This document shows positions 7,591 through 15,014 of a stretch of 64,000 nt of DNA, in pieces (positions within the stretch are counted from its first letter, which is position 1; the number at the start of each line of letters is the position of its first letter). The position numbers and the translations under genes were made by a program. The notes beneath the pieces were generated by a model. That model worked only from the letters and a program-made list of their open reading frames with translations, searched no databases and was not told the DNA's origin. The stretch is from Mucilaginibacter sp. SJ (GTDB taxonomy: Bacteria > Bacteroidota > Bacteroidia > Sphingobacteriales > Sphingobacteriaceae). Location of the stretch: contig NZ_CP118631.1 of NCBI RefSeq assembly GCF_028993635.1, forward strand, positions 6,138,001 through 6,202,000, written 5' to 3'.

Positions 7591-9597
7591 ATGGAGGAAA
7601 CACGTGAACAGCAAAAGCTTCACGGTTTTTTGCAGTGTGCCATCTATGTATCCGTTGGCCTGGAAGCTGCCATTTTTATTTATCATGACGCCCCTTTCTG
7701 GGGCATCTTTTTTACCCCGCTGGATAAGATCAGTCACCTGGTCATTTACTCGAAACTGATCTATAGTAAGCTGGCGACATTGGGCATTATCAGCCTGGTC
7801 AGCATCGGTACGCTGGCAAAAAAGGAAACAGACATAGACCCTAAAAAGCACATAGCTTATCCGCTTACACTCGGTCTGTTTTTGTTCTTCGGGAGCTTGG
7901 TTTTTCAGGGGCGAGCCTCACCGGTAGCGTTCGCCTATACGACCTGGTATGGCCTGTTGTACATAATCTGCTCTTTTCTGGGCGCCCTGCTCGTGAGCAT
8001 GGCAATGGACAATATCTCAAAGATGATCACGTCCGGTTTAGGCAAGGATATCTGGAACACCGAAGCCGAGAGCTTTATGCAGCCCGTGAAAAAGGTGGAT
8101 ACCCCGTACTCTGTGAACATCCCCATGCTTTTCTACTATAAGGGCAAGGTACGGAAGGGATACATTAATATCTGCAACGTTTTTCGAAGCACGCTTATCA
8201 TCGGAACCCCAGGATCAGGCAAAAGCTATAGTATCGTAAATCCTTTTATCCGGCAACTGGTAGGAAAAGGCTTTGCAGTCTGTTTATATGATTTCAAGTT
8301 CCCAGACCTCGGGCAGATTGCTTATTACCATTATCTTTTAGGTAAGCAGCAAGGCAAACTCAGGGACTTTTCCTTTCATGTTATTAACCTCAATGACATA
8401 GAGAAAAGTCGTCGGATCAATCCCTGGCGGGCTGATTATATCAAATCCCTGGCCGACGCTGCTGAAACTGCCGAAGCCCTGGTGGAAGCATTAAAGAAAG
8501 GAGATAAATCCGGCGGCAGTGATCAGTTCTTTACTCAATCCGCCATTAACTTTTTGGCGTCTTGTATTTATTTTATGAGCAAATACAAAGGTGGGATATA
8601 CTCCAGCTTTCCGCATGTTTTAGCCTTGCTTAATCGCTCATACGAGGAAATATTCAACGCCTTAACCTCTGAGCCTGAATTGCGCTCATTGTTATCCCCG
8701 TTTATGACTGCCTACGATGCTAAAGCATTTAACCAGTTGGAAGGGCAGATCGGTACGCTCAAGATCTTTATCAGCCGTTTGGCGACCAAAGAAACGTTTT
8801 GGGTCTTTTCCGGCAATGACTTCGATCTGAAAATATCGGACAGGGAAAACCCAGGCATGCTGGTACTGGCCAATGACCCGAATACCCAAAATATCAATTC
8901 GGCGTGTTACTCAATCATCATTAACCGGCTCACCAAACTTATTAACACCAAGGGAAACCTACCCTCTGCATTGATCGTGGATGAGGTACCCACCTTATTC
9001 GTCCACCGCGTGGAAAATTTAATAGCAACTGCCAGGAGTAATAGGGTTGCTGTCCTTTTGGGATTACAGGAGTTGCCGCAATTTAACCAGCAATATGGGA
9101 AGGATACTGCAGCGACGATTACCTCGGTCGTTGGTACTGTGCTGTCAGGTTCCGTTCGGAACAAGGAAACGCTCGAGTGGCTGGAGCGACTTTTTGGCAA
9201 GTCTAAGCAGATCAGTGAGGGGCTGTCCATTGACCGTAATAAAACCTCTACTTCCCTAAATGAAAAATTGGAAGTATTGATCCCCGCAGGAAAAATCGCC
9301 TCGCTCAATTCAGGGGAATTAGTCGGGATGATCGCTGCCGACGCGCAGGAAAAGTTTACCGGGAAATTTGAAACATCAGTGGTCAATTGCCGGGTTAACC
9401 TAGATATAGATGAGATCAGGCGGGAAGAAAAGGGTTATAAACCTTTGCCTACCTTTTATGATTTCGGGGGCCAAATGGACGAAAAGCTTCGCCAGAATTT
9501 TAATCAAATCAGCCGGGAAATTCAGGAAATGGTAATGGCATTCAAGCCGTCTGTTTTACCGGTACAGGCTAAAATAAGTCTCAAAAATGATAGATGA
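7591..9597 (+). CDS. mobC: VirD4-type conjugative coupling protein (MobC/TraG family ATPase)
   Basis: This 668-residue protein has N-terminal membrane helices (about residues 15-35, 60-78, 85-105 and 112-135), then an ATPase domain with Walker A GTPGSGKS at 205-212 and Walker B ending in D464-E465 (ALIVDEVPTLF). Length and layout match the MobC coupling protein of Bacteroidetes elements, which brings the relaxase-DNA complex to the secretion channel at the inner membrane. The C-terminal region (VRNKETLEWLERLFG, about 522-536) fits the TraM-recognition part of the family. Its end overlaps the next gene by 11 bases. The relaxase itself is not in the window. Confidence 0.9.
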   Translation: MEETREQQKLHGFLQCAIYVSVGLEAAIFIYHDAPFWGIFFTPLDKISHLVIYSKLIYSKLATLGIISLVSIGTLAKKETDIDPKKHIAYPLTLGLFLFFGSLVFQGRASPVAFAYTTWYGLLYIICSFLGALLVSMAMDNISKMITSGLGKDIWNTEAESFMQPVKKVDTPYSVNIPMLFYYKGKVRKGYINICNVFRSTLIIGTPGSGKSYSIVNPFIRQLVGKGFAVCLYDFKFPDLGQIAYYHYLLGKQQGKLRDFSFHVINLNDIEKSRRINPWRADYIKSLADAAETAEALVEALKKGDKSGGSDQFFTQSAINFLASCIYFMSKYKGGIYSSFPHVLALLNRSYEEIFNALTSEPELRSLLSPFMTAYDAKAFNQLEGQIGTLKIFISRLATKETFWVFSGNDFDLKISDRENPGMLVLANDPNTQNINSACYSIIINRLTKLINTKGNLPSALIVDEVPTLFVHRVENLIATARSNRVAVLLGLQELPQFNQQYGKDTAATITSVVGTVLSGSVRNKETLEWLERLFGKSKQISEGLSIDRNKTSTSLNEKLEVLIPAGKIASLNSGELVGMIAADAQEKFTGKFETSVVNCRVNLDIDEIRREEKGYKPLPTFYDFGGQMDEKLRQNFNQISREIQEMVMAFKPSVLPVQAKISLKNDR

Positions 9598-10003
9598 ACA
9601 GAATTTAAAAGGAACAGTGGTCATGCTGCATCCCGAAATGTGGGAAGCACATGCTGACAAAGAGGGGGTAATAGGAGAGATTGTAAAAGCTGATTTGGCA
9701 CGAGATGATTTCTATGTTAAATACGGTGAAGGGACTGAATCACGTCTCCACAGCGCGGATGCCCTGATGATATTGCGCGAGTCAGACGATATCTATGAAT
9801 ATCTGCAGAATCATTCAGTAGACATCTCCCCTTACGATTTTAAAGATCTGAAGACAATCGCTCTTTTGGTGGATCGCGGGACGGCGAAACAAATACGGAC
9901 CGCAATGGAACTGGTGCAGAAGAATGAAAATATCAGGGGGGCCAGTGTGAGCCCTCTTGACAAAATTATCGGCCTTCAGCAAAATAAAGGGCTGGATAGA
10001 TAA
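9587..10003 (+). CDS. Small repeat-family protein, unit 1
   Basis: A 138-residue acidic protein overlapping the coupling-protein gene by 11 bases. It contains GTVVMLHPEMW near residue 10, then GVIGEIV, a V(K)YGEG segment and a helical half ending in LDKIIGLQQN. The same pattern recurs twice in the next gene, so this is one unit of a three-copy family. The first half looks like a small beta-barrel (SH3/KOW-like, inferred only from spacing of Gly and hydrophobic residues), the second half like a helical bundle. Function unknown; no membrane or signal sequence. Confidence 0.65.
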   Translation: MIDEQNLKGTVVMLHPEMWEAHADKEGVIGEIVKADLARDDFYVKYGEGTESRLHSADALMILRESDDIYEYLQNHSVDISPYDFKDLKTIALLVDRGTAKQIRTAMELVQKNENIRGASVSPLDKIIGLQQNKGLDR

Positions 10004-10070
10004 GCACGGCGAAAGAGGCCTTTACCGACAATCAGTAGAATTATTATTTCAACAAAAATTTATTTCAACA

Positions 10071-10907
10071 ATGATGAAACGGCATAGTACAATTGGCTCA
10101 ACGGTCATGGTTAGCCCTGTCCTCTGGTCTTCTGATTATATGGGCAGGATCGGTACAATTGAAACCAGGGACTTTAGAGCGGATAAAATTGGGGTAAGCT
10201 TTGAGAATGGCGAAATGGATTGGTTTAGTTCGAAGAACTTGTTTGTGCTGAGGCCGGTTGGGGAACTCATTGAATTGGCAGAAAACAAGAAAGCGGGGCT
10301 ATGGCCGCCAATCCCCGAAAATCTGCAAACCATTGCCCGCTTACAGGCCTCCGGATCGGATGAAAAATTAAAGCATGCTTTTGAAATGGTGCAGGATGAT
10401 CCCGAACTCCATCGTTGGGCCACAATTCGCCTTAATGAGGTCATCAACATAGCCTCCCAGGAAAGAAACAGTAAGTCAAAATTTCAAACATTAAATACTA
10501 TGGAAAATGAAAGTTCAAATGGAACTGTAGTTCTGGTCTTGCCGGATCTCAAAAATGATCCCGCGACGAAACGGGGACAGATCGGGGTAGTGACCTATGC
10601 CAGGTCTGCATATGAAAACTATGTACGTTTCCCGGAAGGAAATGAAGCCATTTACCCCGCTGAACAGGTGCTGAAACTCAAAGACAAACAGCAGATTTTA
10701 GACGACCTGACGAAAAACGGTTCATCAATGCCCCTTGATGATTTTAAGGCTATGTATAAGATCATGCTGCTACAGGAGAGGGGAACATCCCAGGCCTCGT
10801 TTTCGGCACTTGCCATTGCAAAAGATAATCCTGGCGTACGGCATAGCGTATTGGAATCCATTGACCCGGCACAAATACAAGATCTGGCCCAATCCCACGG
10901 CCGATGA
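10071..10907 (+). CDS. Two-unit fusion of the small repeat family (units 2 and 3)
   Basis: A 278-residue protein made of two copies of the unit seen in the preceding gene. Unit 2 covers residues about 8-137 (GSTVMVSPVLW, then GRIGTIE, VSFENGE and a helical part); unit 3 begins near residue 144 at an internal ATG (10,501) with GTVVLVLPDLK, GQIGVVT, VRFPEGNE. The linker between them reads like a translated intergenic stretch, so a lost stop codon may have fused two former genes; unit 3 could still start separately at 10,501. The start at 10,071 is preferred to an in-frame ATG at 9,957 inside the previous gene. Confidence 0.6.
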   Translation: MMKRHSTIGSTVMVSPVLWSSDYMGRIGTIETRDFRADKIGVSFENGEMDWFSSKNLFVLRPVGELIELAENKKAGLWPPIPENLQTIARLQASGSDEKLKHAFEMVQDDPELHRWATIRLNEVINIASQERNSKSKFQTLNTMENESSNGTVVLVLPDLKNDPATKRGQIGVVTYARSAYENYVRFPEGNEAIYPAEQVLKLKDKQQILDDLTKNGSSMPLDDFKAMYKIMLLQERGTSQASFSALAIAKDNPGVRHSVLESIDPAQIQDLAQSHGR

Positions 10908-11341
10908 AAGTGCTGATCAGCATTTGCTTGATCTGCCTGCCGCTCAAACATCTTACAATAAACTCTGATTTCGGCTACCGTGTCCACCCGCTTACCGGCC
11001 AATACGCCCTGCACGCGGGTGTTGATTTTAAGGCCCGGCATGACACTGTATATGCTATGCTTGACGGTATGGTTAAATCAACGGGATACGACGATGGACT
11101 CGGTATCAACATTCGCCTGAAACATGGCGATGTCGAATCCATTTATGGCCATTTGAGCCAGGTTTTAGTCGGCCCGCAAGACATGGTGAAAGGAGGTGAT
11201 CCTATCGGCATTACCGGCGCCACAGGTCGGGTAACCGGAGAACATCTGCATTTCGCCATCTGCTATAGATACAAATACATTAATCCAATTGAATTTTTAT
11301 ATGAACTGCTAATTAAACAAGAAAATGAGCAAAAATTTTAA
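10904..11341 (+). CDS. M23-family (LytM-like) zinc metallopeptidase
   Basis: A compact 145-residue M23 peptidase domain with a very short N-terminal hydrophobic segment (residues 2-14), possibly a signal or anchor. Zinc ligands are H37 and D41 (HAGVD) and H116 in the H114-L-H116 motif; the GHLS segment near residue 81 is the usual catalytic His region. Such enzymes cut peptidoglycan cross-bridges, and one in a conjugation cluster probably opens the cell wall for the mating channel. The start overlaps the previous stop in an ATGA; the end overlaps the next gene by 17 bases. Confidence 0.85.
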   Translation: MKVLISICLICLPLKHLTINSDFGYRVHPLTGQYALHAGVDFKARHDTVYAMLDGMVKSTGYDDGLGINIRLKHGDVESIYGHLSQVLVGPQDMVKGGDPIGITGATGRVTGEHLHFAICYRYKYINPIEFLYELLIKQENEQKF

Positions 11342-12494
11342 AGCACTTCCCATTCAGCTTTCAGATAAGCTGATAGCGGAAATTAAAGAGGGTAATTCCT
11401 TGTTTCAGAAACCGATAAAGGAAAACGGATTACCCGCATTCGTAAAGCCAATTAATCCTACGACAGGAAAAGGCTACAGTGCTATGAACGCATTGACTCT
11501 CGGAATGCAACGGCGTGACGACCCCCGATGGATGAGCGCAGATGCGGCCCGTTATGCCGGCAACTGGGTAAAAGAAGGTGAAAAAGGCACGCTGATCGAG
11601 TTTCCGAAAACCAGCGATATCCAGGCTATCCGTACCGCTGAGGGTAAAACCATCAAAGACGACAAAGGAGTTACCCAAACAAAAACCATTGAATTTGAAA
11701 AGCCGCAGCAGGGAAAAGCGTTCCTGTTCAATGCGGAGCAAATGAAGGATATCATGCCCCTGAAAGAATATCTTGCCAAACAGGAAGAAGGGCAATCCCT
11801 GTCACCTGTTGAACGCGCGGAAAAACTGATCGAAGATAGCAAGGCAGTTATTATCCACGGCGGCCAAGAGGCCTATTATGATAAGCTCAGGGATGCGATT
11901 TTTATGCCTGAAAAGGAAACCTTTGAGAACGAAACCAAATACTACCAGGCGGTAGTCCACCAATTGGCGCACTGGACAGGGCATGAGAGCCGTCTGAACC
12001 GCCCTATGGACGGTAAATTCGGCTCGCTGGATTATGCACGAGAGGAAATGCCTGCAGCCATTGCCGGCATCTTGATCGGCGGGGAACTCAAGATAGGCCA
12101 TAACTTCGGACAGCACACTGCCTATATGAACAACTTTGCCAAAATCTTAAAGGATGAACCTTTTGAGATCGCCAAAGCTTCCAGGGAAGCACAAAAGATC
12201 GCTAATCTGCTATTGGGGGGTGACCTGAAGCGTGAACAGAAACAAAGTGTTGAAGTAACATTTGAAGAGGGGGACGAAATTGCACACCTCGATACGAGCT
12301 ATAAAGTTTTAGAAGTCCGCAAAAACAAGAGCATCAAAGTAGAAGATGCCGATGGTGGCCGCAAGATACTGCAACCCAGCTATGGTCTGTATAAATCCCT
12401 GCTGGAGGCCAAAGCCAACCCAAGAGAGCCAGAAATGGAATTGAATGAGGGGCAAGGTCAAGCGCAGGAACAAAATTATCAAATGGAAAGGTAA
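11325..12494 (+). CDS. ArdC-like protein: N-terminal ssDNA-binding-type domain plus zincin-like domain
   Basis: A 389-residue protein resembling ArdC-type antirestriction proteins. The N-terminal part (about 30-140, with FVKPINPTTGKGYSAMNAL) is the ArdC/DUF1738-type domain; residues about 185-290 resemble the zincin-like domain found with it, including HQLAHWTGHESR at 212-223 and a REEMPAAIAG segment. The motif is usually HExxH; here the catalytic Glu is Gln (H212-Q213-L-A-H216), so peptidase activity is doubtful while zinc binding could remain. A C-terminal segment (about 305-370) may be a small beta domain. ArdC proteins protect incoming single-stranded DNA from restriction during conjugation. 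Confidence 0.75.
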   Translation: MSKNFKALPIQLSDKLIAEIKEGNSLFQKPIKENGLPAFVKPINPTTGKGYSAMNALTLGMQRRDDPRWMSADAARYAGNWVKEGEKGTLIEFPKTSDIQAIRTAEGKTIKDDKGVTQTKTIEFEKPQQGKAFLFNAEQMKDIMPLKEYLAKQEEGQSLSPVERAEKLIEDSKAVIIHGGQEAYYDKLRDAIFMPEKETFENETKYYQAVVHQLAHWTGHESRLNRPMDGKFGSLDYAREEMPAAIAGILIGGELKIGHNFGQHTAYMNNFAKILKDEPFEIAKASREAQKIANLLLGGDLKREQKQSVEVTFEEGDEIAHLDTSYKVLEVRKNKSIKVEDADGGRKILQPSYGLYKSLLEAKANPREPEMELNEGQGQAQEQNYQMER

Positions 12495-13271
12495 ATGAAC
12501 CCGGTAAAGTATCACGAAGATGATCTCCCGATCGAGGATCTGGGGACCATCGGGCTGGCCGCAGGCGGTCAGCTCCTGATAAATGTCGATGATCTGAAAG
12601 CATTGCTTTCTGGTCGCCGCACTGGTTTATTAGAACTCCATGACCTGGAAACCGATAATGTCAAGATCAAATCTATTAATGCCAAGATATCGCTGAAGAC
12701 TAATGAAAAAGGCAAGATAGACTTGCTGATCCATCCGATATACAAAAATGCTGAAGTTCCCGGTCTGTTGACCGATACCGAAGCCAGGCAACTGCAAAAG
12801 GGTGAAATAGGCAGCCTGCTGAGAATTACACTCGATAACAATGGTAAAAAAAAGGAAATGCTGGTGGAATACGATCCGGAAACAAAAGAGTTTATCGTTT
12901 CAGATACTGACAAGATCCTGGCTCCGGACATGGTTAACAACGAATTCCTGACACCCACGCAGAAAGAAAATTACCGCAAAGGCAAGGAAGTGGAAATAGC
13001 CGACGGGACCAGGTTCAACTACTCCGGCACAGACAGACATGGCATCCGTTCCAATAAGCTGGCACTGGTAGCCTCCGCTTTGATTGACGGGGGACTTTCC
13101 TATTTAGTTTACAGAGGACTAAACGCGCTATTTAATAAGAAACGAGATCAAAATGCCGCCGGGAAGCTGAGCCCCGGCTATTATCAGGCACTTAAAGACA
13201 TCGAAAATCAGCATGGATTTAAACGGCAGGAATTTGAACAATACCAGGCCACTAAGGAAAGGCATCGGTGA
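12495..13271 (+). CDS. DUF4099/DUF3945-type ICE protein
   Basis: A 258-residue protein with the DDLPIEDLGTIGLAAGGQL opening typical of DUF4099 and a middle part (about 125-195, GLLTDTEARQLQKGEIG and TPTQKENYRKGKEVEI) typical of DUF3945. These domains are common in Bacteroidetes mobile elements and their biochemical role is not established. A helical stretch at about 193-212 may be weakly membrane-associated, followed by a charged tail. It starts directly after the preceding stop codon. Confidence 0.7.
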   Translation: MNPVKYHEDDLPIEDLGTIGLAAGGQLLINVDDLKALLSGRRTGLLELHDLETDNVKIKSINAKISLKTNEKGKIDLLIHPIYKNAEVPGLLTDTEARQLQKGEIGSLLRITLDNNGKKKEMLVEYDPETKEFIVSDTDKILAPDMVNNEFLTPTQKENYRKGKEVEIADGTRFNYSGTDRHGIRSNKLALVASALIDGGLSYLVYRGLNALFNKKRDQNAAGKLSPGYYQALKDIENQHGFKRQEFEQYQATKERHR

Positions 13272-13873
13272 TGAATGCCCTCTTAACAAGGCTTGGAATT
13301 CCTGCAGAAATCCAAGCCTTTTTTTGTGCTTCTGACGATCTTCTATTTGACTATGGCGGTCAGCAGGAACATTATGGCGCAGGTTTTCACAAAATACCTA
13401 CAACACCCAATCTGTGGGTAGCAGGGAATGCAACAGCGAATGAGGTCATTGTATCCTATTCGGCGATGGAAGCCATGGCCTTTATCGTAATTAACCGTGC
13501 ACGTTATGCTAACCTGCAACAACTGGCGTTTGTCGCTATCGGCAACCAATTAAAGCAAGGCCAGGTAGACTGGCTCAGGCAAACTTTTCCCAAGCGAAGA
13601 TTTACATTGCTGTTTGGTAAAGACGAGTTGGGCAACCTGACAGATATCAAAGTGGCAGCCGGTATTCGGAATATGTCGATTCATATTTATCATACCGGCC
13701 AAAGCCGTAAGGTGATCATAGATCATAAAGGCAAGCTCGTCATTTTTAAATACGGTGAGATCAGTCTGAATCGTTTTAAACAGGCTTTCCATATCCGGGA
13801 CCGTATCCGCACGCGCAAACCAATCCAATCATTAACATTTTTAGACCAATTAAAATATGAGGCACAAGGATGA
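13271..13873 (+). CDS. Toprim-like ICE protein (weak assignment)
   Basis: About 200 residues. The stretch NEVIVSYSAMEAMAFIVIN near residue 60 and the later alternating beta/alpha pattern (FVAIGN, FTLLFGKDELG) resemble the Toprim-like domains that accompany DUF3945 proteins in Bacteroidetes elements, though the conserved Glu and Asp-x-Asp are not clear, so the fold assignment is tentative. The start could be GTG 13,268 or ATG 13,271; both overlap the previous gene. It overlaps the next gene by 17 bases. Confidence 0.6.
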   Translation: MNALLTRLGIPAEIQAFFCASDDLLFDYGGQQEHYGAGFHKIPTTPNLWVAGNATANEVIVSYSAMEAMAFIVINRARYANLQQLAFVAIGNQLKQGQVDWLRQTFPKRRFTLLFGKDELGNLTDIKVAAGIRNMSIHIYHTGQSRKVIIDHKGKLVIFKYGEISLNRFKQAFHIRDRIRTRKPIQSLTFLDQLKYEAQG

Positions 13874-14315
13874 TATTGTATTAAGGCCAGCCTGCCTTTT
13901 CGCTTTTTTGAAAGCCTCGCCTTTAATTTTATTGGCTGTCACACTTCTTTTTTTGGCCTGGTGGCTTTCTCCGTACTTTATTTTATTCAGTCTCGCTGCA
14001 TGTGGTGCCGCATGGTATCGAATATTATATATCCGCAGCATCCGGTACTTGATTGCTGTAGAATATATCCGGATTTCCTACGGAATTTTCTGTAAGCGAA
14101 TCGATCAGGCAGAGATGTTCAGAGTAAAAGACTTCATTATTACGCAGTCTTTCTTATTTCAGCTTTTCAAATTAATGAACCTAACGCTGATAAGCACGGA
14201 TTACACCAATCTGATCATATATCTCCGCGGTGTTCCAGAATCAGATATCGTTGATATTATTCGCAGCAGAGTACGGGAAGCCCGCCGTCACAACAACGTC
14301 TACGAGTTTAATTGA
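13857..14315 (+). CDS. Membrane protein with bacterial PH-like domain (YdbS/YdbT type)
   Basis: A 152-residue protein with two adjacent membrane helices (about residues 17-37 and 40-57) followed by a soluble domain of the bacterial pleckstrin-homology type: RYLIAVEYIRISYGIFCKRIDQAEMFRVKDF and a later LISTDYTN strand. This topology is that of the bPH2/YdbS family, whose molecular role is unclear. It is translationally linked to the previous gene by a 17-base overlap and lies in the variable part of the element. Confidence 0.75.
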   Translation: MRHKDDIVLRPACLFAFLKASPLILLAVTLLFLAWWLSPYFILFSLAACGAAWYRILYIRSIRYLIAVEYIRISYGIFCKRIDQAEMFRVKDFIITQSFLFQLFKLMNLTLISTDYTNLIIYLRGVPESDIVDIIRSRVREARRHNNVYEFN

Positions 14316-14369
14316 AAAAAAGCTTGGCGCCTACTAAAGAAATTAGTAATTTTATGAATAGAAACCATT

Positions 14370-14672
14370 ATGAAAGCTATAGTTCGAAATGTTTTGCTCG
14401 CCTGTTTAATTTCCACTTTTGCTTTTTTCGGAGCACTAGGAGGGAAGCAAACTAAACAATCTCTAACGATCAGGAAGGAAACTAAGCAACACAAGGAATT
14501 CATCACCGAACGGCAAAAGGAAACATTTGCTTGTTTATCCGTAGCATTTATAGCCTGGGGCTTGTGTTTTTGGCGATGTTCAGTTATTAACCGTAGGTTG
14601 AATGAAGAGCGGGAATATCAACGTAGATTCAATGAGTATATGCGCAATTCTTCGTTTAATCGTCATTATTGA
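14370..14672 (+). CDS. Small membrane protein of unknown function
   Basis: A 100-residue protein with two hydrophobic helices (about residues 7-25 and 52-70) separated by a basic linker with many Lys and Thr, and a C-terminal tail rich in Arg, Asn and Glu. There is no family match that I recognise. It is the last gene before the recombinase module and stands alone, 54 bases after the PH-domain gene, in more AT-rich DNA. It could be a phage-like or entry-exclusion type membrane protein, but nothing in the sequence decides this. Confidence 0.5.
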   Translation: MKAIVRNVLLACLISTFAFFGALGGKQTKQSLTIRKETKQHKEFITERQKETFACLSVAFIAWGLCFWRCSVINRRLNEEREYQRRFNEYMRNSSFNRHY

Positions 14673-14852
14673 TTAAACATTCATTTGCAATACCTTAAAA
14701 GTTGCCGATTTCCCTGCACGCGCCCCTCTGCTGATAAGGGCTTTAAGGGATTTAAGTATATCCAAATTTTAAGGATGCAATTATTCCCTTTTTTCTTGAT
14801 CGATATATAATCGAAAGATATCGGGAACCTTACTTTAAAATATTGGCAAAAT

Positions 14853-15014
14853 ATGGGTAGGAAAACTCAAGATAAGAGAAGTGTTACACCCGAAAAAGCG
14901 ATTGAAATTTTGAAAATAAGCGGAACTACAGTAACTCGGGAGGAGGCAGTAATAATTTTGGATTTCATGTATAGATTAGCGAATTTATCGGTTGAACAAT
15001 ATTTAAAAATATGA
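14853..15014 (+). CDS. 53-residue helical protein overlapping the recombinase start
   Basis: An ORF of 53 codons from ATG 14,853 to TGA 15,012-15,014, overlapping the recombinase ATG by four bases (ATGA). The protein starts with a basic segment (GRKTQDKRSVTPEK), then two predicted amphipathic helices (AIEILKISG; REEAVIILDFMYRLANLSVE). Small proteins of this kind preceding serine recombinases are familiar to me from other Bacteroidetes elements, which suggests a conserved recombination partner or directionality factor. The function is inferred from position only. Confidence 0.65.
   Translation: MGRKTQDKRSVTPEKAIEILKISGTTVTREEAVIILDFMYRLANLSVEQYLKI

Noticed and set aside
13271..13873. DNA primase (TraP-type) for the Toprim-like protein
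   Set aside because: The Toprim residues are not clear and the zinc-binding primase domain is missing, so TraP is not supported.
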